This document shows positions 7,060-13,614 of a stretch of 13,750 bases of DNA, piece after piece. Numbering within the stretch: the stretch's first letter is position 1; every line of letters starts with the position of its first letter. Under the pieces are notes generated by a model that saw only the letters and a list, made by a program, of their open reading frames with translations, had not been told where the DNA came from and made no database searches. This DNA is from Glaesserella sp041817755 (GTDB lineage Bacteria > Pseudomonadota > Gammaproteobacteria > Enterobacterales > Pasteurellaceae), in NCBI RefSeq assembly GCF_041817755.1, contig NZ_JBGYBX010000026.1, positions 1 to 13,750 on the forward strand, in the 5' to 3' direction. The position numbers and the translations under genes were made by a program.

Positions 7060-7095
7060 AAAGGAGAATCCATGAGGATGGGTTCTCCTTTCTAT
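7060..7095 (+). terminator. Intrinsic terminator of hns
   Basis: A 14-bp stem (7060-7073 with 7078-7091, one G-U pair) closes a GAGG tetraloop; the arms are AAAGGAGAATCCAT and ATGGGTTCTCCTTT. The T run after it is short and interrupted (TTTCTATATTTA), so some read-through into purU is possible. Confidence 0.85.
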
Positions 7096-7131
7096 ATTTA
7101 ATATACATTCCATATAATTAAAGGTCATATA

Positions 7132-7968
7132 ATGATTGAAAATAAAATTCTATTAACGGAATGCCCGGATGATAAAGGGTTAGTCGCTAAAATTACAAAT
7201 ATTTGTTATAAACATCAACTAAATATTGTTCAAAATAGTGAATTTGTCGAGAGTAATACACGACGATTTTTTATGCGAACGGAATTACAAGGCATTTTTA
7301 ACGATAATACATTGCTTGCCGATTTGGCATTTACCCTTCCTCAAGGCTCCACATATAAATTGATTCCGCAAAAACGTAAGCGTATTGTGATTTTGGTGAC
7401 AAAAGAAGCGCATTGTTTAGGTGATATTTTAATGAAAACGTATTACGGTGGATTAAATGTTGAAATTGCCGCTGTTATCGGTAATCACGAAGTGTTAAGA
7501 AGCCTCGCGGAACGCTTTGACGTGCCGTTTCATCTCGTGAGCCACGAAGGGTTAACCCGTGTCGAGCATGATAAATTGTTGGCGGAAAAGATTGATGAAT
7601 ATGAGCCGGATTATATTGTGCTAGCGAAATACATGAGAGTTCTGAATCCGGCGTTTGTCGAGCGCTATCCGAATCGCGTGATCAATATTCACCATTCGTT
7701 TTTACCGGCGTTTATCGGTGCCAAACCTTATCAGCAAGCATATGAGCGCGGTGTAAAAATTATTGGCGCAACGGCGCATTTTATTAATAATGAGCTGGAT
7801 CAAGGTCCGATTATCATGCAAAACGTGATTAACGTCGACCATACTTATACTGCCGAAGCGATGATGCGCGCCGGGCGGGATGTTGAAAAAACCGTGTTAA
7901 GCAGAGCATTGGAATTAGTGTTGGCGGATCGCGTTTTCGTCCATCAGAATAAAACCGTCGTGATGTAG
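7132..7968 (+). CDS. purU: Formyltetrahydrofolate deformylase PurU
   Basis: Hydrolyses 10-formyl-THF to formate and THF, supplying formate to PurT and balancing one-carbon pools. 278 residues (E. coli 280) with close identity across the length. Residues about 5-80 form an ACT regulatory domain (DDKGLVAKITNICYKH), where methionine and glycine are sensed in E. coli. Residues about 84-278 form the formyltransferase-like domain with the INIHHSFLPAFIGAKPY active site (184-200, Asn/His pair) and the catalytic Asp in ELDQGPI (Asp223). The start at 7132 has AAGG at 7121-7124. No convincing promoter of its own: a TATAAT at 7113-7118 would start transcription inside the ribosome-binding site. purU also lies near hns in E. 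coli. Confidence 0.96.
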   Translation: MIENKILLTECPDDKGLVAKITNICYKHQLNIVQNSEFVESNTRRFFMRTELQGIFNDNTLLADLAFTLPQGSTYKLIPQKRKRIVILVTKEAHCLGDILMKTYYGGLNVEIAAVIGNHEVLRSLAERFDVPFHLVSHEGLTRVEHDKLLAEKIDEYEPDYIVLAKYMRVLNPAFVERYPNRVINIHHSFLPAFIGAKPYQQAYERGVKIIGATAHFINNELDQGPIIMQNVINVDHTYTAEAMMRAGRDVEKTVLSRALELVLADRVFVHQNKTVVM

Positions 7969-7970
7969 TC

Positions 7971-8004
7971 ATTTGCAAAAAATAGGCTGAATCCGACCGC
8001 TTGA
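7971..8004 (-). repeat. DNA uptake signal after purU
   Basis: On the minus strand TCAAGCGGTCGGATT (8004-7990) is followed by TTTTTTGCAAAT. One mismatch from the ACAAGCGGT core, with a good extended tail. It lies right after the purU stop. Confidence 0.75.
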
Positions 8005-8013
8005 TCACTCCAT

Positions 8014-8036
8014 GGAGAATGATGTTCTCCTATAAT
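8014..8036 (+). promoter_or_regulatory. Hairpin and -10-like box in front of rnhA
   Basis: GGAGAA-TGATG-TTCTCC (8014-8030) is a perfect 6-bp stem with a 5-nt loop, directly followed by TATAAT (8031-8036). No T run, so it is a weak terminator for purU at best. If TATAAT is a -10, transcription would start near 8043, giving an almost leaderless rnhA mRNA; no matching -35 is visible. Confidence 0.35.
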
Positions 8037-8049
8037 AATACTTTCGTAT

Positions 8050-8544
8050 ATGATGAAACTTGTTGAAATTTTTACCGACGGATCTTGTTTGGGTAACCCC
8101 GGGAAGGGGGGGATTGGCATCTTATTGCGCTATCAAGGTAGAGAGAAGCAAATTAGCCGAGGTTACTACTTGACGACAAATAACCGTATGGAGCTTCGGG
8201 CGGTAATCGAGGCATTAAATATCCTCAAAGAACCCTGTAGAGTGCAATTGCACAGTGATAGTCAATATATGAAAAACGGTATTCAACAGTGGATTTTTAA
8301 CTGGAAGAAAAATAACTGGCGTACCAGTAATAAAGCGCCTGTCAAAAACCAAGATCTATGGATGGCATTAGATCAAGCCATTCAGCGTCATCAAATAGAA
8401 TGGCAATGGGTGAAAGGGCATTCAGGGCATCGTGAAAATGATATTTGCGATCAACTCGCCAAAGAGGGAGCGAATTATCCTACTTTGAATGATGTCGGTT
8501 ACCAACCGGATAACAGCGAAAAGAAAAGTGATTTCGTGATATAG
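8050..8544 (+). CDS. rnhA: Ribonuclease HI
   Basis: Cuts the RNA strand of RNA-DNA hybrids (R-loops, Okazaki primers) in the cytoplasm. 164 residues; E. coli RnhA is 155, and the extra length is a polar C-terminal tail (DNSEKKSDFVI). The catalytic carboxylates fall at the E. coli positions: Asp10 (IFTDGSC), Glu48 (NRMELRA), Asp70 (LHSDSQYM) and Asp134 (ENDICDQLAKEGA); His124 lies in VKGHSGH. The basic loop WIFNWKKNNWR is present. Starting at 8050 (MMKLVEIF) gives this exact numbering; the adjacent ATG at 8053 is an alternative. No Shine-Dalgarno is visible before either ATG. The end of the gene overlaps the CRP-like site of the next operon. Confidence 0.96.
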   Translation: MMKLVEIFTDGSCLGNPGKGGIGILLRYQGREKQISRGYYLTTNNRMELRAVIEALNILKEPCRVQLHSDSQYMKNGIQQWIFNWKKNNWRTSNKAPVKNQDLWMALDQAIQRHQIEWQWVKGHSGHRENDICDQLAKEGANYPTLNDVGYQPDNSEKKSDFVI

Positions 8545-8553
8545 ATCACAAAT
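8532..8553 (+). promoter_or_regulatory. CRP (cAMP receptor protein) binding site
   Basis: CGTGATATAGATCACA at 8535-8550 matches TGTGA-N6-TCACA at 9 of 10 key bases, with AT-rich flanks. The site overlaps the end of rnhA. Its centre (8542/8543) is about 70 bp upstream of the predicted transcription start, a face-of-helix position typical of class I CRP activation. Confidence 0.75.
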
Positions 8554-8577
8554 GTAAATTCTAGTCTTGACAATATG

Positions 8578-8605
8578 TTGACATGACTTCCGTTAGTGTT
8601 ATGAT
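8578..8605 (+). promoter_or_regulatory. Sigma-70 promoter of the ABC importer operon
   Basis: Perfect TTGACA (8578-8583) and TATGAT (8600-8605, 5 of 6) with 16-bp spacing. A second perfect TTGACA lies 11 bp upstream (8567-8572) but has no -10 at the right distance. The predicted start near 8612 leaves a leader of about 130 nt in which I see no clear riboswitch. Confidence 0.75.
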
Positions 8606-8744
8606 GTTTTCAATCCATTTTTTAACTCACTTTTGATTGATTTACTTCAAAAATGATATTAAATGAGAACTTTTGCGGTTGCTTAACGTGTGCGGTAATA
8701 CACACAACCATCTTATGAAAACGACACTATTCAAGGAGTCTACT

Positions 8745-10328
8745 ATGACTAAACACTTCGAACACAATGAATCCCGCCGTGGTTTTATGAAATTAATGGC
8801 GGGCGTCGGTGCCGGTTTTGCATTCAGTGGCACATTGGGCACTTTTTCATCTCAAGCATTTGCTGCTCCGGCAAAAGGTTCAACCATTGAAGCGGGTATT
8901 GCTTATCCGATTTCAACCGGTTTTGACCCGATGAGCTCGACAGGTGCGTCATCCATGGCGGCGAACCTTCACATTTTTGAAGGCTTGGTGGATTTACACC
9001 CGGCAACCCGTCAGCCGTATTTAGCCCTTGCCGCTAAAGAACCTGAAAAAGTCGATGATGTAACTTATCGTATCATTTTGCGTGACGGTGCGGTATTCCA
9101 CAATGGCACACCGGTTACCACCGCCGATGTGGTATTCTCATTCGAACGTGTCTTAGACCCGAATACCAAATCACTCTTTGCACAATTCATTCCGTTTATT
9201 CAATCAGTGAAAGCGGTTGACGACAAAGTAGTCGAATTCAAATTGAAATATCCGTTTGCGTTATTCAAAGAACGTTTAACCATCATCAAAATCGTACCGA
9301 AAGCATTAATTGAATCACAAGGTCAATCCGCCTTTGATGCAAATCCGATCGGTACCGGTCCGTATAAATTCGTATCAGCGGTAAAAGATGACCGTATCGT
9401 GTTTGAAGCCAACCCGGCTTACACCGGTCCATATCCGGCAACCGTTGAAAAAATGACCTGGTTCTTACTTTCTGACGATGCGGCACGTGTTGCGGCACAA
9501 GAGTCAGGTCGTGTACAAGCGATTGAAAACGTACCTTACTTAGATGCGGATCGCTTAAAACGTAAAGCGTCAGTAGAATCCGTACAATCGTTCGGTTTAA
9601 TCTTCTTAATGTTTAACTGTGAAAAAGCACCGTTTAACAATAAGAAAGTACGTCAAGCGTTACAATATGCGATCGATACGCAAAAACTCGTGGATGTCGT
9701 ATTCTTAGGTAATGCAAAACCGGCAACTTCTTATGTACAAGATTCTCACCCGGATTATGTGAAAGCGTCAACCGTGTACGACTTCGATCCGAAAAAAGCG
9801 GCGGCGTTGTTGAAAGAAGCCGGTGTGGATAAATTAGAATTTACTACACGCTCAACCGCGCACAAATGGGTGGTTGACTCCGTTCAAATGATCCTTGAAG
9901 ACTGGAATAAGATCCCGGGCGTGAAAGTCACCAATATCGCTTCACAATCTCCGTACAATGACGGTGTGGATGCGGGTAACTTTGAAGTATTGATTGCACC
10001 GGGCGATCCGTCCGTATTCGGTAACGACTTAGACTTATTATTAAGCTGGTGGTACCGTGGTGATGTATGGCCGAAAAAACGTTTCCGTTGGTCAAATACC
10101 CCTGAATACGCAGAAGTACAAAAATTACTTGATGCGGCAGTAGCGGCGAAAACTCCTGCGGAAGCGCGCGAAATTTGGGGTAAAGCGATTAATATCATTG
10201 CAGAAGAAGCGGCACTTTATCCGATCGTTCACCGCAAATTACCGACGGCTTGGAGCAATAAAACATTGGACGGCTTCCAACCATTACCAACAACAGGAAT
10301 GTCATTCCTTGGCGTTAGTCGTAAATAA
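8745..10328 (+). CDS. Tat-exported extracellular solute-binding protein, family 5 (DppA/OppA/NikA class)
   Basis: Periplasmic binding protein that delivers substrate to the ABC permeases encoded downstream. 527 residues, usual for the family. The start at 8745 has AAGGAG at 8733-8738. The N-terminus carries a twin-arginine signal: SRRGFMK (10-16), a hydrophobic stretch (17-34) and a likely cleavage after Ala-Phe-Ala (residue 40), so it should be exported folded by Tat. There is no lipobox Cys. Family 5 signs: a domain around residues 65-160 with HIFEGLVDLHP, ITYR-like region, FHNGTPVTTADVVFSFERVLDP; NPIGTGPYKFV; and NKKVRQALQYAIDTQKLV. Substrate is not readable from sequence: peptides, metal chelates or other small molecules are all possible. 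The CRP site upstream suggests induction under poor carbon supply. Codon use is strongly biased, as in well-expressed genes. Confidence 0.9.
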   Translation: MTKHFEHNESRRGFMKLMAGVGAGFAFSGTLGTFSSQAFAAPAKGSTIEAGIAYPISTGFDPMSSTGASSMAANLHIFEGLVDLHPATRQPYLALAAKEPEKVDDVTYRIILRDGAVFHNGTPVTTADVVFSFERVLDPNTKSLFAQFIPFIQSVKAVDDKVVEFKLKYPFALFKERLTIIKIVPKALIESQGQSAFDANPIGTGPYKFVSAVKDDRIVFEANPAYTGPYPATVEKMTWFLLSDDAARVAAQESGRVQAIENVPYLDADRLKRKASVESVQSFGLIFLMFNCEKAPFNNKKVRQALQYAIDTQKLVDVVFLGNAKPATSYVQDSHPDYVKASTVYDFDPKKAAALLKEAGVDKLEFTTRSTAHKWVVDSVQMILEDWNKIPGVKVTNIASQSPYNDGVDAGNFEVLIAPGDPSVFGNDLDLLLSWWYRGDVWPKKRFRWSNTPEYAEVQKLLDAAVAAKTPAEAREIWGKAINIIAEEAALYPIVHRKLPTAWSNKTLDGFQPLPTTGMSFLGVSRK

Positions 10329-10337
10329 TTGACTTAA

Positions 10338-10363
10338 ATGACCTTCGCCTAGGCGAAGGTCAT
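10338..10363 (+). terminator. Perfect 26-bp palindrome after the binding-protein gene
   Basis: The palindrome is centred on CGCCTAGGCG, with arms ATGACCTTCGCC and GGCGAAGGTCAT (CTAG-type loop). No T run follows. It is 9 bp after the stop. In binding-protein operons such hairpins commonly stop 3'-5' RNA decay or partly terminate, so that binding protein exceeds permease. That role is an inference. Confidence 0.7.
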
Positions 10364-10387
10364 CGAGGCTTATCTAAGGATTTCTTT

Positions 10388-10445
10388 ACAAGCGGTCGGA
10401 TAACATTCATTTTTTACAAAATCAGCCTAAAATCCGACCGCACTT
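10388..10445. repeat. Inverted pair of uptake signals, one of each dialect
   Basis: ACAAGCGGTCGGAT (10388-10401, A. pleuropneumoniae type) faces a minus-strand AAGTGCGGTCGGAT (10445-10432, Haemophilus type). Their shared GCGGTCGGAT forms a 10-bp stem with a loop of 30 nt. It lies 43 bp before the next Shine-Dalgarno and could act as a second hairpin in the spacer. Confidence 0.75.
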
Positions 10446-10496
10446 TTATAAAAATTTATACCTTCCTACTAACCTTTCTTGTAGTCGGAGAAAAAA

Positions 10497-11450
10497 ATGG
10501 AAATCGTACTTCGTCTGTTACTACGTCGCTTAATGGCATTACCACTGATGATGCTTGGCGTAAGTGCATTAGTTTTTATTATCTTACAATTCACTCCGGG
10601 AGATCCTGCCTCTGTGGCATTAGGTGAAAGTGCGAGTGATGCGGCAAAAGAATTATATCGTGAACAGCACGGCTTAAATGATCCCGTACTGGTGCAATAT
10701 TTCCGCTTTATCGGTAATGTGCTTGTTTTGGATTTTGGGGTAACCACACCGCCTGAACAGCCGATCACTTCATTAATTGCTAAGGCATTCCCGTTAACCT
10801 TACAACTTACTTTTATCGGGGTATTTTTAGCCGCAATCGTGTCTTTCACGTTAGGCATTGTCGCCGCCCTTTATCGTGACCGTTGGGCAGACCAAGTGAT
10901 TCGTCTTCTCTCCGTTGCTGCCGTTGCAACACCGTCTTTCTGGCTTGGTATCTTATTAATTCAGTATTTTTCACTGGAGCTGGATTGGCTGCCGTCAGGG
11001 GGCTTTGTACCTTTTAGTGAAGATCCGACGGAATATTTCCGCTCTATGGCGTTACCGTCACTGGCATTGGCAATTCCGGTTTGTGCATCGTTAATTCGTG
11101 TCGTGCGTACTACCATGGTGGAAGAGATGGATAAAGACTACGTACGTACCGCTATCGGTAACGGCGTGCCTTATGCCACCGTCATTCGTCACAACGTATT
11201 ACGCAATGCGTTAATCACACCGGTAACGGTACTCGGCTTGCGTGTCGGTTACTTACTCGGTGGTGCGGTCGTGATTGAACAGATCTTCGACTTACCGGGC
11301 ATGGGTAAATTGATTTTCAACGGTATCGTGAACCACGATTTACATTTAGTACAAGGCGTTGTATTAACTATCGCGTTTACCTTCGTATTGGTGAATATCA
11401 TTGTGGATATTCTTTACTTGCTGATTAACCCTAAAATTCGGAGTTTATAA
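10497..11450 (+). CDS. ABC importer permease, DppB/NikB type
   Basis: Inner-membrane channel subunit of the importer. 317 residues with about six membrane segments (near 12-32, 100-125, 138-160, 185-203, 242-262, 286-310). N-terminal LLRRLMALPLMMLGVSALVFII and FTPGDPA are classic for DppB/OppB. The ATPase-contact EAA loop is YVRTAIGNGVPYATVIRHNVLRNAL (215-239), split here as YVRTAIGNGVPYA and TVIRHNVLRNAL. The C-terminal DLPGMGKLIFNGIVNHDLHLVQG is also family-typical. Start at 10497 with CGGAGA about 7 bp upstream. Its TAA shares a base with the ATG of the next gene (TAATG), so the two are probably translationally coupled. Confidence 0.93.
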   Translation: MEIVLRLLLRRLMALPLMMLGVSALVFIILQFTPGDPASVALGESASDAAKELYREQHGLNDPVLVQYFRFIGNVLVLDFGVTTPPEQPITSLIAKAFPLTLQLTFIGVFLAAIVSFTLGIVAALYRDRWADQVIRLLSVAAVATPSFWLGILLIQYFSLELDWLPSGGFVPFSEDPTEYFRSMALPSLALAIPVCASLIRVVRTTMVEEMDKDYVRTAIGNGVPYATVIRHNVLRNALITPVTVLGLRVGYLLGGAVVIEQIFDLPGMGKLIFNGIVNHDLHLVQGVVLTIAFTFVLVNIIVDILYLLINPKIRSL

Positions 11451-13228
11451 TGTTTCGCCAAGGATTAGCTGAAAGACTTGCTTCAGGCGGGGCAAGATTC
11501 AAAGCGCTATCAACCGCCTCTAAACTCGCCTTAGGATTTATTGTCCTTGTGGCATTAATGGCAATTTTTGCTCCGATAGTTGCGCCATACGATCCGCTAC
11601 AAACATTGCGTCCGGTACAAGCGCCAAGTGCAGACTATTGGTTCGGAACCGACCGCTTGGGGCGCGATATTTTCTCTCGAATTATTTACGGTGCTCAAAC
11701 CTCGCTCTTTATCGGCTTAGGTGCCGTAGGGCTTGCTATTGTATTAGGCAGTATTTTAGGTGCAACAGCCGCGACGGCGGATAAACTCGGCAACGAAGTG
11801 ATTATGCGTTGTATGGATATCTTAATGGCATTCCCGGGCATTGCGCTTGCTGCGGTATTACTTGCGACTTTAGGTAACTCCGTACCGATCATTATCCTTG
11901 CGATAGCGATTGTTTATACGCCGCAACTTGCCCGCGTCGTTCGCGCCAATGTGGTATCCCAATGGGAAGAAGATTATGTCCGAGCCGAACGTGTGATTGG
12001 CGGTAGTCGAACCTACATTCTATTAAAACACGTGGTACGTAACTCAGCGGCACCGGTACTGGTTTTTGCTACGGTGATGGTTGCCGATGCGATTGTACTT
12101 GAAGCGTCACTCTCCTTCTTAGGCGCAGGGGTACAATTACCGCAACCGTCTTGGGGGAATGTACTTTCCGAAGGTCGTAATATCGTCTTAAGCGGTTTCT
12201 GGTGGGCGACAACCTTTGCCGGTTTAGCGATTCTCTTAACGGTATTATCACTCAACATCTTATCGGAAGGGCTAACCGACGCACTTGTCAATCCGAAATT
12301 AAAACGCAGCCCGACCGCGACGAAAGAAGACGTATCAAAACCGCTTTCAACGGATGTACAAGAAGCGATGGCGGAAAGCCTTGCGTTAAAACGTTACTTA
12401 CTCAAATTGCATGAGAAAGAAGCGACCCGTACCGACCGTATGCAACTTAATCCGAATGCCAAACCGATTTTACAGGTGAAAAACCTCTCTATCCGCTTCC
12501 CGAATCGTTATGGCGACATTCCATTGGTGGATAATATCAGCTTTACCGTCAATGAAGGTGAAACCATGGGGTTGGTCGGCGAGTCCGGTTGCGGTAAATC
12601 CATTTCCGCCTTCTCAATCATGGGATTATTACCGAAAACGGCGAAAATTACCGGAGAAATTCTGTTTACCGACCGTGCGGGCAACCAACATGATTTATTG
12701 AAAACCGATAAACTTAACGAATTGCGCGGACATGAAATTTCCATGATCTACCAAGATGCGTTAAGTGCGTTAAACCCGTCTATGCGTATCAAAGATCAAA
12801 TGGCGCAGCTTATCAGCCGCGGCGGAAAACAGTCTGCGGAAACTTTGCTCAAATGGGTAAAACTCGATCCGGAGAAAACCTTAAACCGCTATCCGCATGA
12901 ATTATCGGGCGGTCAACGTCAGCGTGTTCTTATCGCTATGGCGTTAGCCCGTGAGCCGAAACTCTTAATCGCAGATGAACCGACAACAGCATTAGACGTA
13001 ACGGTTCAAGCGGAAGTAATTAAATTGCTCAACGAATTGCGTGAAAAACTCGGCTTTGCGATGGTATTCGTCAGCCACGACTTAGCACTTGTGGCGCAAA
13101 TGGCACACCACATCACAGTAATGTATGCAGGGCAAGTGGTGGAGATGGCACCGACTTCCGCGTTGCTGTCCAATCCGACGCACGAATATACCCGTGGGTT
13201 ACTTGGCTCCGTGCTTTCAACGGAATGA
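11450..13228 (+). CDS. Fused ABC permease-ATPase (DppC-DppD type), truncated by TGA
   Basis: One protein holds both the second permease and the first ATPase of the importer. Residues 1-290: DppC-type permease with YWFGTDRLGRDIFSRIIYGA (63-82), EAA loop YVRAERVIGGSRTYILLKHV (176-195) and about five or six membrane segments. Residues 291-335: charged linker. Residues 338-592: ATPase with Walker A GESGCGKS (377-384), Q-loop Gln435 (MIYQDALSALNPS), signature LSGGQRQR (485-492), Walker B LLIADEPT (505-512) and H-loop His543. All catalytic motifs are intact. It ends at a TGA after HEYTRGLLGSVLSTE, where relatives continue into the oligopeptide/dipeptide C-terminal domain; that domain is still encoded in frame after the stop (13229-13405). 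Start overlaps the upstream stop; CGGAG lies 7 bp before. Such fusions are known; the TGA is unusual. Confidence 0.9.
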   Translation: MFRQGLAERLASGGARFKALSTASKLALGFIVLVALMAIFAPIVAPYDPLQTLRPVQAPSADYWFGTDRLGRDIFSRIIYGAQTSLFIGLGAVGLAIVLGSILGATAATADKLGNEVIMRCMDILMAFPGIALAAVLLATLGNSVPIIILAIAIVYTPQLARVVRANVVSQWEEDYVRAERVIGGSRTYILLKHVVRNSAAPVLVFATVMVADAIVLEASLSFLGAGVQLPQPSWGNVLSEGRNIVLSGFWWATTFAGLAILLTVLSLNILSEGLTDALVNPKLKRSPTATKEDVSKPLSTDVQEAMAESLALKRYLLKLHEKEATRTDRMQLNPNAKPILQVKNLSIRFPNRYGDIPLVDNISFTVNEGETMGLVGESGCGKSISAFSIMGLLPKTAKITGEILFTDRAGNQHDLLKTDKLNELRGHEISMIYQDALSALNPSMRIKDQMAQLISRGGKQSAETLLKWVKLDPEKTLNRYPHELSGGQRQRVLIAMALAREPKLLIADEPTTALDVTVQAEVIKLLNELREKLGFAMVFVSHDLALVAQMAHHITVMYAGQVVEMAPTSALLSNPTHEYTRGLLGSVLSTE

Positions 13229-13405
13229 CGTGCGGAACGCTTATATCAAATTCCGGGCAGTGTGCCGTCACCGTTTGACTTTGCCGCAGGCGATCGTTTC
13301 GCCAGCCGTTCATTACGCCCGGATGCCAATCCGAATCAGCGTTTGAAACTTGTGCCGACGGGAGATCATCCGAAACATCTATGGGCTTCTCATTTGGAGG
13401 GATAA
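13229..13405 (+). pseudogene. Detached C-terminal domain of the fusion ATPase (after in-frame TGA)
   Basis: Continuing in the same frame past the TGA gives 58 sense codons and then TAA at 13403-13405. They include RAERLYQIPGSVPSPFDF, DRFASRSLRPDANPN and HPKHLWASHLEG, the usual tail of peptide-importer ATPases (oligo_HPY type: RL..IPG.VPS). There is no frameshift, so a single substitution making TGA explains it. The tail also contains the GGAGG Shine-Dalgarno (13396-13400) of the next gene. If the TGA is real and not read through, the tail is not translated with the ATPase. Confidence 0.85.
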
Positions 13406-13408
13406 ACA

Positions 13409-13614
13409 ATGAGTATGAGACCATTAAAAGAGCAGCCGATTATTGAGCTGGAAGATATTGTTGTACAATTTCCGTCTCGTGACGGTACCTTATTTAACCC
13501 GAAAAAGTTCACCGCAGTGGGCGGTGTCAGCCTTGAGGTTAGTGCGGGTGAAACGGTCGGTTTGGTCGGGCAGTCGGGGTGTGGGAAATCCACCCTTGCC
13601 AATGTGATCATCGG
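13409..13614 (+). pseudogene. Second importer ATPase (DppF type), 5' part up to the inversion junction
   Basis: ATG at 13409 with GGAGG at 13396-13400, 3 bp after the TAA that would end the full-length fusion gene. 69 residues make sense: IIELEDIVVQFPS, a typical strand, then SLEVSAGETVGLVGQSGCGKSTLANVIIG with Walker A at 54-62. After ANVIIG the plus frame stays open to the window end (RISNTRIRGFSAVAGSW...), but this no longer resembles an ABC ATPase. Instead the minus strand becomes the coding one (next entry). So the gene is broken at about 13606-13614. In an intact system this ATPase would pair with the ATPase half of the fusion. Confidence 0.85.

Noticed and set aside
7113..7118. TATAAT as the purU promoter
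   Set aside because: Transcription would begin at about 7125, after the AAGG Shine-Dalgarno, and no -35 is present. Read-through from hns or another promoter is likelier.
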